Source: JBDNIO01 sp041688215 (lineage in GTDB: Bacteria; Pseudomonadota; Gammaproteobacteria; Nevskiales; Salinisphaeraceae). Taken from it: a DNA stretch of 10,104 bases. The first letter of the stretch is position 1. Each line of letters opens with the position of its first letter. The stretch covers positions 1-10,104 of the forward strand of contig JBDNIO010000195.1 of the NCBI GenBank assembly GCA_041688215.1, in the 5' to 3' direction. Below, piece by piece: positions 1 through 6,984 of this stretch. Made by a program: the position numbers and the translations under genes. The notes beneath the pieces were generated by a model. That model made no database searches and had not been told where the DNA came from. It was given only the letters and a program-made list of their open reading frames with translations.

Positions 1-76
1 AAGGTTGGGGGCTGGCAGCGGTTTAGGCTACCATCGGGCGTTCATTTTGCCCATTAGGGTTAATCACTAGTTGCTT

Positions 77-847
77 ATGTGTCGTATCGCTGCGTATTTA
101 GGACCGCCATTGGCCCTGGGCGCTTTCATGCGTAAGCCAGAGCACAGTCTGTACAAACAATCCTGGGCGGCGCGGGAATTGATCACCGCAAAAGTGAACG
201 CGGACGGCTACGGCGTCGCCTGGCTGGCCGAGGATACCAAACCTGCGGTTTACAGAAATATCATGCCGGTTTGGACCGACCCCAACCTGCCGCATCTTGA
301 GCGTAGCCTGCGCAGCCGCGTGTGGCTGGGCAATGTGCGCAGCGCCACCGAGGGGCTGAGTACGCACCTGGACAATACCCAGCCCTATATAGACGCGCAT
401 TTGTTGTTCACCCACAACGGTTTTATCCAGGATTTCGCGGTCAGCACGCGGCGTGAAATCCGTGCGCAACTTGATCCCGAAATCGAGGCCACGATCCAGG
501 GCAATACCGATTCTGAATATCTGTTTGCGCTACTGCGCCAGCAAGGATTACCGTTGCCGGGCGCCTTGCGATACGTCGGCCAATGGCTGCGCGATTATCT
601 ATCCGGCCAGGGCGTCAAGGCGCTGTTGAACATTATCGTCAGCGACGGCGATTCTCTGGTTGCACTGCGCGCCGCGATTAACGCGGACTGTCCCTCGCTG
701 TATTACCATGAACAGCACCCCGGGCTCGGAAATGGCCAGATAATCGCCTCCGAGCCTTTTGATGATGCGACCGGCTGGCATAGCCTGCCGGCGCAACATT
801 TACTGCAACTCTCCGCCGGCCAGACGGCCGTACTGGAGCCCCTGTGA
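77..847 (+). CDS. egtC: EgtC-like class II glutamine amidotransferase (ergothioneine pathway)
   Basis: 256 residues that begin Met-Cys-Arg-Ile-Ala-Ala-Tyr, the start of EgtC-type N-terminal-nucleophile amidotransferases. Removing Met exposes the catalytic Cys2. For this reason I choose ATG at 77 over the in-frame TTG at 71, which would bury the cysteine, although no good ribosome binding site precedes either. Other family signatures are NADGYGVAW (about 41-49), LGNVRSATEG (about 85-94), NTQPY, LFTHNG, GNTDSEYLFALL and IIASEPFDD near the C-terminus. In mycobacteria EgtC removes glutamate from the gamma-glutamyl-cysteinyl-hercynine sulfoxide made by EgtB. The overlapping egtB-like gene downstream supports that role here. 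No egtA is visible, but gamma-glutamylcysteine could come from GshA (inference). It could instead be a related amidohydrolase acting on another gamma-glutamyl compound. Bases 1-76 hold no recognisable gene. Confidence 0.8.
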   Translation: MCRIAAYLGPPLALGAFMRKPEHSLYKQSWAARELITAKVNADGYGVAWLAEDTKPAVYRNIMPVWTDPNLPHLERSLRSRVWLGNVRSATEGLSTHLDNTQPYIDAHLLFTHNGFIQDFAVSTRREIRAQLDPEIEATIQGNTDSEYLFALLRQQGLPLPGALRYVGQWLRDYLSGQGVKALLNIIVSDGDSLVALRAAINADCPSLYYHEQHPGLGNGQIIASEPFDDATGWHSLPAQHLLQLSAGQTAVLEPL

Positions 848-1989
848 AACCCGACCCTCACCCGCGGCTCGCACGACTGCGCACCCAGGTTCGCGCGCCT
901 CTCAATGCCCTGAGCCCAGCGGATTGCCAGCGCCAGTTTCATGCGGAACTCAGCCCCATGGCCTGGCATGTGGGCCACAGTTTTTTTACCGAGGCCTACT
1001 GGGTGCAGGAAGTCGTGTGCGCGGATGACCAGCACACCGCATATTGGCACCCGCTGTATTTTCCCGAATACAGCCACAAGCACCAGCGCGGGTTGCAATT
1101 ACCAGAAAACACCACCTTGCTCGCCTGGACGCATGAACTAGAAGCGCAAACCGAAGGCTGTTGGCAGCAGGCCCTGGCCAGCGGTCACGTTCTCATGCAA
1201 GACGATTATCTCGCCTGGTTTTTAGTCCAGCACTACGCCCAGCACCTGGAAACCATGGCTATGGTGCGTCAGCAGGCTCGGTTGAATAATGACGCCGGCA
1301 GCGTCGAGCCAGCGGCATTAATCGCTACCCCCGTGACTAATGATTTCGCTGCAATTCCGGGCGGAGAAATCCAGATCGGCAGCCAAGACAACATACTTTG
1401 CTACGACAACGAACGCCCCGCGTTTACGCAAAAAATCGCGGATTTCGCCCTCGCCACAACGCCCGTAACCAATGGGCAATGGCTTGCTTTCATGCAAGAT
1501 GGCGGCTACGAACGCAGCGAACTCTGGCAAGCAGCAGGCCGCGACTTACTGGCGCGTAGCGATGCCCGCGCGCCCCAGCATTGGCGCGCCCATCCGCAAG
1601 GCGGCTGGTATTGCCCGGACACGCACGAGTCGCTGGCAACGCATGCGCCCGTGCACGGTATTTGCTGGCACGAAGCCCAGGCCTTCGCGCAATGGGCAGG
1701 CGCTCGCCTGCCGCACGAGTACGAGTGGGAATACGCCGCGCAAGCCAACGCGCTAACCGGCTCCGGCCAGGTTTGGGAGTGGTGCGAAAACGCCCTGCAC
1801 CCCTACCCCGGTTTTCAGGCCTTTCCCTATGATGGTTACTCGAAACCCTGGTTCGATGGGCATCACCGCATTGCGCGCGGCGGCAGCCGGTATACGCAAG
1901 CAGAAATCCAGCGCCTCAGTTTCCGTAATTTTTATCCCGAATCACATCGCCACGTATTCGCCGGAGTGCGCCTGGCAGCCAATAATTGA
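844..1989 (+). CDS. egtB: EgtB-like non-heme iron sulfoxide synthase (DinB + FGE-sulfatase domains)
   Basis: 381 residues with a GTG start that overlaps the egtC stop as GTGA. GGAG at 835-838 is a well-spaced ribosome binding site inside egtC, so the two are probably translationally coupled. The N-terminal half is a DinB-like bundle with WHVGH (41-45) and HYAQHLE (130-136). The latter is the HX3HXE iron-ligand motif of EgtB, and a His in the first motif would supply the third ligand. The C-terminal half (from about 168) is a formylglycine-generating-enzyme-like fold with RLPHEYEWE, QVWEW (309-313), PYPGF, RGGS (345-348), FRNFYP (360-365) and FAGVRLA. EgtB joins a cysteine-containing thiol to hercynine using O2 to form the sulfoxide precursor of ergothioneine. 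The pairing with EgtC suggests gamma-glutamylcysteine as thiol donor. The protein is shorter than mycobacterial EgtB. SenA (selenoneine synthase) is a homologous alternative, but no senB or senC lies nearby. Confidence 0.8.
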   Translation: MKPDPHPRLARLRTQVRAPLNALSPADCQRQFHAELSPMAWHVGHSFFTEAYWVQEVVCADDQHTAYWHPLYFPEYSHKHQRGLQLPENTTLLAWTHELEAQTEGCWQQALASGHVLMQDDYLAWFLVQHYAQHLETMAMVRQQARLNNDAGSVEPAALIATPVTNDFAAIPGGEIQIGSQDNILCYDNERPAFTQKIADFALATTPVTNGQWLAFMQDGGYERSELWQAAGRDLLARSDARAPQHWRAHPQGGWYCPDTHESLATHAPVHGICWHEAQAFAQWAGARLPHEYEWEYAAQANALTGSGQVWEWCENALHPYPGFQAFPYDGYSKPWFDGHHRIARGGSRYTQAEIQRLSFRNFYPESHRHVFAGVRLAANN

Positions 1990-2015
1990 GTCGCGCCCTG
2001 CACTCCTTCTATACT
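1986..2015 (+). promoter_or_regulatory. Candidate sigma70 promoter for nadC
   Basis: TTGAGT at 1986-1991 (4 of 6 match to TTGACA) and TATACT at 2010-2015 (5 of 6 match to TATAAT) are separated by 18 bases. Transcription would start near 2022, giving a leader of about 30 bases that holds AAGGAA (2044-2049) just before the nadC ATG at 2053. The -35 box overlaps the egtB stop codon. The 63-base gap after egtB and this promoter suggest nadC can be expressed separately from egtCB. Assigned by eye only. Confidence 0.45.
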
Positions 2016-2052
2016 CGCGCGCTATTTCACGCGCCCATGCGCCAAGGAACTT

Positions 2053-2913
2053 ATGAGTTTTGACCTGCCAACAGATATCGCCGAAACGGTAGAACGCGCC
2101 CTGGCCGAGGACATCGGCGATGGCGATCGCAATGCCGCGATTATTGCCGAAGACGCCCAGGCCAGCGCGCAAGTGGTCGCCAAGGAACCTGGCGTTTTGG
2201 CAGGCTGCGCCTGGTTCAGCGAAGTATTCCGGCAACTCGATGAGCGGATAATAGTGAACTGGCAGACCAGCGACGGCGAAACCCTGCGCGTCAATCAGGT
2301 GCTTTGCGAGCTATACGGCCCCAGCCGTGCACTGCTAAGTGGCGAACGTACCGCGTTGAACTTATTACAGTTATTGTCCGGTGTGGCCACCAAAACCCGC
2401 ACTTTTGTAGAACGTGTCAAAGGCACCCGTGCGCGCATCCTAGATACCCGCAAGACCCTGCCCGGCCTGCGTTCGGCCCAGAAATACGCGGTATTGTGTG
2501 GCGGCGGCGAGAACCACCGGTTCGGACTTTATGATGCCATCCTGATCAAGGAAAACCACATTGCCGCAGCCGGCTCCATTACTAACGCGGTAGCCCAGGC
2601 ACGCGCCAACAATCCGGACTTGCCAGTGCAGGTTGAAGTTGAAAACCTGACGGAACTGGAAGAGGCGCTGGAAGTGGATGTTGAATCCGTACTGCTGGAC
2701 AACTTCGAGAGCCACATCCTCGCGCGCGCCGTGAATATGGCGCGGCGCGAACGCCGGCGCAATCGCGAACTCACCCAGGTTGAGGCTTCCGGTGACATCA
2801 CCCTGCAAAATGTGCGTGCCGTGGCCGACAACGAAGTCGACCGCATTTCCATCGGCGGCCTGACCAAGCACGTTACTGCAATAGACCTGTCCATGTGCTT
2901 GCAGAAAAAGTGA
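2053..2913 (+). CDS. nadC: Quinolinate phosphoribosyltransferase (carboxylating)
   Basis: 286 residues, the normal NadC length. The enzyme converts quinolinate and PRPP to nicotinate mononucleotide, CO2 and pyrophosphate in de novo NAD synthesis in the cytoplasm. The N-terminal sandwich domain carries EDIGDGD (about 19-25). The barrel domain carries the substrate-binding signatures SGERTALN (96-103), DTRKT (131-135), GGGENHR (His155-Arg156), KENH (166-169), a VEVE segment near 195, LLDN (Asp216), an EASGDI segment, SIGGLTKHV and a C-terminal DLSM. AAGGAA lies a few bases before the ATG. The residues after EDIGDGD read RN where many homologues have TA or TT, a minor variation. The stop lies 3 bases from the stop of the convergent metC. 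Confidence 0.97.
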   Translation: MSFDLPTDIAETVERALAEDIGDGDRNAAIIAEDAQASAQVVAKEPGVLAGCAWFSEVFRQLDERIIVNWQTSDGETLRVNQVLCELYGPSRALLSGERTALNLLQLLSGVATKTRTFVERVKGTRARILDTRKTLPGLRSAQKYAVLCGGGENHRFGLYDAILIKENHIAAAGSITNAVAQARANNPDLPVQVEVENLTELEEALEVDVESVLLDNFESHILARAVNMARRERRRNRELTQVEASGDITLQNVRAVADNEVDRISIGGLTKHVTAIDLSMCLQKK

Positions 2914-2916
2914 AGC

Positions 2917-4083
2917 TTAGCGGGCATTGTCCAGGCGCTTGAAGCCGGCCTGTAAATCCGCGATCAGATCCCGCGCGTCTTCCAGCCCGGCATGAATGCG
3001 CAGTGTTGGGCCGGGGCTCGGCCAAGTGGTCGCAGTTCGATAATCGCCGGGGTTTGTAGGCAACACCAGGCTTTCGTAACCGCCCCATGAAAAGCCCATG
3101 CCAAATAGTTTCAATCCGTCCAGCATAGCGGCGAACGCGGATTCGCTCACGGGCTTCAACACCGCGCTGAACAAGCCGCTCGCGCCAGTGAAATCCCGTT
3201 TCCAAAGCGCGTGGCCTGGATCATCTTCCAACGCCGGGTAAAGCACGCGTTCTACCTGGGGCTGCCCGCGCAGCCATCCACATAAGGCTAAAGCAGTAGC
3301 CTGATGCTGTCGCAGGCGCACACTCAAGGTGCGCAAACCACGCAGGCCCAGATAAACATCATCCGGCCCGGCGCAATAGCCGAGTTGTACCGCAGTTTTA
3401 CGCACGGATTTATAGGTTTGTTCATTGCAATTGACAATCCCAAGCATGGCATCCGCATGGCCGACGATGTACTTGGTGGCAGCGTGTATGCTGATGTCTA
3501 CCCCATGCTCGAACGCGCGAAAATACAGCGGTGTGGCCCAGGTGTTGTCCAGCAACACCTGGCAGCCATGCTGATGGGCGACTATGCTTATGGCCGACAC
3601 ATCCGGTATCTCAAAACTCAGGGAGCCCGGCGCTTCCAGAAATACCGCGCGGGTTTCGGGACGCATGAGTTCGGCGATTGAATCCTCGATAAGCGGATCA
3701 AAATAGGTGGTTTCCACACCCAGGCACGCCAGCAGACCATCGCAGAGATTACGCGTGGGTCCGTAGACGTTATCCGCGACCAGCAAATGCGCGCCGCTGG
3801 CGGCGACACTCATTAACGCCACACTGATTGCAGCCAAGCCGGAACAGGTTGTTACCGCCCCGTGCGCGCCCTCCAACTGCGCAACCGCTTCTTCCAGCGC
3901 AAAGTGAACCGGCGTGCCGTAGCGGCCGTAGTAGACACCCTCGTAAGGATTGGCGGCGGCCTTGCGCAGCGCATCGACCGTGGGAAACAATACGGTCGAG
4001 GCATGATAAACCGGCGGATTCACCATGCCCTGCTGGCTGGCCGGGTCGCGCCCGGCGTGCACTAAATGGGTATCGTCCTGCAT
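2917..4083 (-). CDS. metC: Cystathionine beta-lyase
   Basis: 388 residues of the Cys/Met-metabolism PLP enzyme family, resembling E. coli MetC from end to end. It would cleave cystathionine to homocysteine, pyruvate and ammonia in methionine synthesis. Visible active-site elements are YYGRYGTP (Tyr52/Arg54, phosphate binding from the neighbouring subunit), Tyr107 in NVYGPT, LDNTWA (Asp179), ATKYIVGHADAM with Lys204 as the PLP Schiff-base lysine, RGLRTLSVRLRQH, KRDFTGASGLFS and SWGGYESL. The SWGGYESL and IHAGLED motifs near the C-terminus favour MetC over cystathionine gamma-synthase or gamma-lyase. GGAG is well placed before the ATG. The gene is divergent from the phosphodiesterase gene (35-base gap) and convergent with nadC (3-base gap). 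No MetJ box was recognised in the short upstream gap. Confidence 0.93.
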   Translation of the reverse strand: MQDDTHLVHAGRDPASQQGMVNPPVYHASTVLFPTVDALRKAAANPYEGVYYGRYGTPVHFALEEAVAQLEGAHGAVTTCSGLAAISVALMSVAASGAHLLVADNVYGPTRNLCDGLLACLGVETTYFDPLIEDSIAELMRPETRAVFLEAPGSLSFEIPDVSAISIVAHQHGCQVLLDNTWATPLYFRAFEHGVDISIHAATKYIVGHADAMLGIVNCNEQTYKSVRKTAVQLGYCAGPDDVYLGLRGLRTLSVRLRQHQATALALCGWLRGQPQVERVLYPALEDDPGHALWKRDFTGASGLFSAVLKPVSESAFAAMLDGLKLFGMGFSWGGYESLVLPTNPGDYRTATTWPSPGPTLRIHAGLEDARDLIADLQAGFKRLDNAR

Positions 4084-4118
4084 GCTGCCAACTCCATAAA
4101 ATCAATTAGAATAATGTC
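4084..4118. promoter_or_regulatory. Short divergent intergenic region, metC / phosphodiesterase gene
   Basis: Only 35 bases separate two divergent start codons. On the + strand TAGAAT at 4107-4112 resembles a -10 box and lies 6 bases before the ATG at 4119. That gene has no purine-rich ribosome binding site, so its mRNA may be nearly leaderless. On the - strand GGAG precedes the metC ATG. Any metC promoter must extend into the phosphodiesterase coding region, and vice versa. No clear -35 box was found for either direction. Confidence 0.35.
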
Positions 4119-4913
4119 ATGTCCGCGTGGCTCAAAAACAGCTTTCTCAATAGCGCCGAGGCGCTGCATGCGATAGTGCCACGTGCCACACCCCCGGCGC
4201 AGGCGCTGGCGGACTGCCGCATCGTCTCGCACCGCGGCGAGCGCGACAACCGCATTGTGTTTGAAAACACCTTCGCGGCCTTCGACAGCCTGATTGCGGC
4301 TGGCGTCTGGTCGATAGAATTCGACGTACGCTGGACCCGCGACCTGCGGCCCGTGGTGGTACACGATCTCGATCTGCTGCGGGTTTTCGACCAGCGCGAA
4401 CGCATTTGCGACCTCACACTAGCCGAGCTACAGATTGCATCGCCACAAATTCCGACGCTTGAAGAATTACTGGATCGCTACGCGGGGCGCATTCACCTGA
4501 TGATAGAGCTAAAAGCCGAGGATTACCCCGACCCAGCGCGCCAGCGTGCGCATTTACAGCGATTATTATCCGAACTGGAGCCGGCCGCGGATTTTCATTT
4601 TTTATCCCTCGATCAGCGGATGTTTGAACATCTGGCCGATTTCCCCAGTGCCTGCTGGCTGCCGGTGGCGCGCGTGAATATCAGGCAAATGAGCGACTTT
4701 GCGCTGGCCCATAACTGCGCCGGCTGCGCCGGGCCATACAGCCTGATTTCCGGCGCGCGGGTGCAGCGCCATCTTGATGCCGGGCAACAGGTGGGCGTGG
4801 GCTTCCCCGCGCACAAGAATGTGTTGTTCCGCGAGTTGGGTCGCGGTGTTAGATGGATATTCAGCAATCAGGCGTTACGGTTACAAACCATTGTTGACCA
4901 ATACAGCAAATAA
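4119..4913 (+). CDS. Glycerophosphodiester phosphodiesterase family protein
   Basis: 264 residues, close to the length of E. coli UgpQ. The catalytic set of the GDPD TIM-barrel family is present: SHRGERDN (His38-Arg39), FENTF (Glu49-Asn50), IEFDVRWT (Glu67, Asp69), VVVHD (His82), PTLEELL (112-118) and MIELK (Glu130), a metal ligand. Such enzymes hydrolyse glycerophosphodiesters to sn-glycerol 3-phosphate and an alcohol using a divalent metal. There is no signal peptide, so it is probably cytoplasmic like UgpQ. About 34 residues precede the first motif, and no internal Met lies before it. No ugp transport genes are nearby, so the physiological substrate is unknown. The second half is less conserved, but RWIFSNQ resembles the family's WxxTN(D) end motif. 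Confidence 0.85.
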   Translation: MSAWLKNSFLNSAEALHAIVPRATPPAQALADCRIVSHRGERDNRIVFENTFAAFDSLIAAGVWSIEFDVRWTRDLRPVVVHDLDLLRVFDQRERICDLTLAELQIASPQIPTLEELLDRYAGRIHLMIELKAEDYPDPARQRAHLQRLLSELEPAADFHFLSLDQRMFEHLADFPSACWLPVARVNIRQMSDFALAHNCAGCAGPYSLISGARVQRHLDAGQQVGVGFPAHKNVLFRELGRGVRWIFSNQALRLQTIVDQYSK

Positions 4914-4939
4914 GGTTTCTCGTCCTTGCACCTTGCAGA

Positions 4940-4976
4940 GCAAGACTATGTCTTGCCGGCAAGCGGCACGCTTGCC
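4940..4976. repeat. Two tandem hairpins between convergent genes
   Basis: GCAAGAC (4940-4946) pairs with GTCTTGC (4950-4956) across a 3-base loop, and GGCAAGC (4958-4964) pairs with GCTTGCC (4970-4976) across a 5-base loop. Both stems are perfect 7-mers and share the core GCAAG. They lie between two converging genes and end exactly where the stop codon of the reductase gene begins (4977-4979). A bidirectional transcription terminator or a REP-like element are both possible. No T-run follows in either direction, which argues against a classic intrinsic terminator. Confidence 0.5.
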
Positions 4977-5948
4977 CTACAACTCATCTGCCGGTAGATG
5001 ATCACGGCCGTGCGGCGTATTCAAATCACTAGCTGGCCCGATGGGCACGATGCCTGTGGGATTCACCGTTTCGTGGCTTTCGTAGTAATGCTGTTTGATA
5101 TGCGCAAAATTTACCGTTTCGGCCACGCCGGGCACTTGGTACAGCTCACGCAGGTAACCGGATAAGTGCGCATAATCCGCTATCCTGCGCACATTGCATT
5201 TGCAATGGCCGTGGTACACGGCGTCAAAACGAATCAGTGTGGTGAACAACCGCCAGTCGGCTTCGGTAATGCGCGTTCCCGTGAGATAGCGCTGTTTTTC
5301 CAACCTGGCGTCGAGTTCATCCAGGCGCGCAAATAATGTGCTGCAGGCCTCTTCATAGGCCGCCTGGGTGGTCGCAAAGCCGGACTTGTAAACGCCATTA
5401 TTCACGTCGTGATAGACGCCGGGATTGATCTCGTCGATCACCGCGCGCAGGTCCTGCGGGTAGTAATCACGCTCCGGGTACAGGGCGAACTCGTCGAACG
5501 CGGAGTTGAACATGCGGATGATTTCCGCCGATTCGTTGTTGACGATAGTCTGGCGCTTGCGATCCCACAAGGTGGGCACCGTAACGCGCCCGGTGTAGTC
5601 AGGCTTGGCCTTCTGATAAACCTGATAAAGAAAATCCGCGCCGTTAACCTGGTTGCCGGTAGCGCCGGGTTCCAGATCAAAAGTCCAGCCATTCTCGCCC
5701 ATGAAATGATGCACCACCGACACATCAATTACGTGCTCCAGGCCTTTGAGCTTGCGCAAGATCAAGGCACGATGCGCCCACGGGCAGGCCAAACACACAT
5801 ATAAATGATAGCGGTCGGGTTCAGGCTCGAACTCGCCACCGGGTTCTATCCAATCACTAAAGCCCGCATCCTCGCGCACGAATTTTCCACCGGTAGATTT
5901 GGTGTCGTACCACTTGTCTACCCATTGGCCTTCGACTAATAAACCCAT
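4977..5948 (-). CDS. yqjG: Glutathionyl-hydroquinone reductase (YqjG/PcpF-type, Xi-class GST)
   Basis: 323 residues from the ATG at 5948, about the length of E. coli YqjG. An upstream in-frame ATG at 6008 would add 20 unrelated residues lying inside the preceding gene, so I reject it. The N-terminus MGLLVEGQWVDKWYDTKSTG, the catalytic CPWAHR (Cys55) in a thioredoxin-like domain, VPTLWDRKRQTIVNNESAEI, and the C-terminal helical domain with EADWRLFTTLIRFDAVY are all typical. These enzymes use glutathione to reduce glutathionyl-hydroquinones to hydroquinones, rescuing quinone adducts in the cytoplasm. The gene begins one base after the stop of the alpha/beta hydrolase (TGA-T-ATG), with AAGGAT as ribosome binding site inside that gene, which implies coupled expression. 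The symbol follows the E. coli orthologue and is by similarity only. Confidence 0.92.
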   Translation of the reverse strand: MGLLVEGQWVDKWYDTKSTGGKFVREDAGFSDWIEPGGEFEPEPDRYHLYVCLACPWAHRALILRKLKGLEHVIDVSVVHHFMGENGWTFDLEPGATGNQVNGADFLYQVYQKAKPDYTGRVTVPTLWDRKRQTIVNNESAEIIRMFNSAFDEFALYPERDYYPQDLRAVIDEINPGVYHDVNNGVYKSGFATTQAAYEEACSTLFARLDELDARLEKQRYLTGTRITEADWRLFTTLIRFDAVYHGHCKCNVRRIADYAHLSGYLRELYQVPGVAETVNFAHIKQHYYESHETVNPTGIVPIGPASDLNTPHGRDHLPADEL

Positions 5949-5949
5949 A

Positions 5950-6750
5950 TCAATCCTTGCGTTGCAGAAACTCCAGTATGGCCTGGTTAAATGCTTCCGG
6001 CTGATCAATCGGCGTGGCGTGGCGGCTGTTTTTGATGATTTTTAGCTCGCCGCGCGGTAGGCGGTCCACCGCAATCTGCTTTTCAGCTACCGCTGTGTAG
6101 TCGTTTTCCGCAGCCAGCATCAGGGCGGGCGCTTCTATTCGTTGCAGGCGTCCCAGCGCACTCCAGCCGGCGAGCGAACGCAACGCCCAAAGATAGTGCT
6201 GTTTGTCGTTCGCGCTATAACGTTCCTGAAACTGCTCCTTCAGTGCTTCCTGACCCGGATCGGGAAACAGACGCTTGCCAACCACCTCGGCCATTTTGTG
6301 CATGCCCAGCGCGCGCACAATGGCGAGGCGCAGTACCAGTTCGAACCACTTTTTCGGCGACGATAACGCAAAACTCGGCGGGCAATTTACAACCACAAGC
6401 TTCGATACGCGTTCAGGCCGGCGTGCCGCCATCTCAAACGCGGTGGCGCCGCCCATGGATAAACCCACGATGTGCGCCTTGCCGATATCAAGCTTGTCCA
6501 GCAGCGCCCAGGTATCCTCGGCATAGTCGGCTATCCGGTATGGCCTTTTGGGTTTGTCGCTGGCACCGGAGCCGCGAAAGTCCGGCGCGATAACCTGATA
6601 ATGACGCGCAAATTCCGGTATCTGATATTCCCAGTCGCGGCTGCTAGAACCCAGGCCATGCAACAGCACCAGGGTGCCGTTTTCTGCACGGGCTTCGCCC
6701 TGGTGCAGATAGTGGATATTTACGGTATCGCGTACTTGTATCTTGGGCAT
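5950..6750 (-). CDS. Alpha/beta hydrolase
   Basis: 266 residues counted from the ATG at 6750. A GTG four codons upstream (6762) is an alternative start, and neither has a strong ribosome binding site. It is an alpha/beta-hydrolase fold protein with oxyanion motif LLHGLGSS (29-36), PDFRGSGASDKP (56-67), nucleophile elbow GLSMGG (Ser98), likely acid Asp217 in AAENDYT and catalytic His244 in NSRHATPIDQPE, so the triad is complete. There is no signal peptide, which suggests a cytoplasmic enzyme. The overall layout resembles small ester or enol-lactone hydrolases (3-oxoadipate enol-lactonase, MenH or BioH types), but the substrate cannot be read from sequence. The tight coupling to a glutathionyl-hydroquinone reductase hints at an aromatic or quinone-related substrate (inference). 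Confidence 0.88.
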   Translation of the reverse strand: MPKIQVRDTVNIHYLHQGEARAENGTLVLLHGLGSSSRDWEYQIPEFARHYQVIAPDFRGSGASDKPKRPYRIADYAEDTWALLDKLDIGKAHIVGLSMGGATAFEMAARRPERVSKLVVVNCPPSFALSSPKKWFELVLRLAIVRALGMHKMAEVVGKRLFPDPGQEALKEQFQERYSANDKQHYLWALRSLAGWSALGRLQRIEAPALMLAAENDYTAVAEKQIAVDRLPRGELKIIKNSRHATPIDQPEAFNQAILEFLQRKD

Positions 6751-6803
6751 TGAATCAACCACTTATTGCCGGTGCGTGATGGCTCTCTTGTAACAAAAAG
6801 TAA

Positions 6804-6966
6804 CTTGATTATGTCTGAAACTCAGCTAAGGCAGAATGTATCAGTTTTTTGTCATTGCGAGCGCCCCGAAAATATTTAATGGGCGCGCGGCAATCCAGGT
6901 TTTTTAGATTGCCGCGTCGCTAACGCTCCTCGCAATGACCGTAGCTGAGTTTGGTACATAATCAAG
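6804..6966. repeat. Nested palindromic intergenic repeat (MITE/REP-like)
   Basis: The outer arms 6804-6828 and 6942-6966 are inverted copies with 22 of 25 bases paired (CTTGATTATGT and AAACTCAGCTA blocks). Nested inside, GTCATTGCGAG (6851-6861) pairs with 6929-6939, and CGCGGCAATC (6886-6895) pairs with 6907-6916 around an 11-base T-rich loop. The left inner arm is about 12 bases longer than the right and has its own small stem, GCGCCC (6861-6866) with GGGCGC (6881-6886). From memory, a GTCATTGCGAG...CGCGGCAATC palindrome recurs between genes in many bacterial genomes. The element lies in the 339-base gap between sppA and the hydrolase gene. The remaining bases of that gap outside the two repeats (6751-6803, 6967-6984, 7063-7089) show no gene. 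Confidence 0.8.
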
Positions 6967-6984
6967 AAAAGTAAACCTATTTTG

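Noticed and set aside
5409..5804. Open frame of 131 codons on the + strand inside the hydroquinone reductase gene
   Set aside because: Antisense to conserved reductase motifs; composition-driven.
5949..6008. Twenty-residue N-terminal extension of the hydroquinone reductase from the ATG at 6008
   Set aside because: It overlaps the hydrolase coding region, does not resemble the family, and the ATG at 5948 has a ribosome binding site and the family N-terminus.
6886..6916. Hairpin CGCGGCAATC/GATTGCCGCG with a T-run considered as an intrinsic terminator
   Set aside because: The T-run lies in the loop rather than after the stem, and the hairpin belongs to the larger palindrome.
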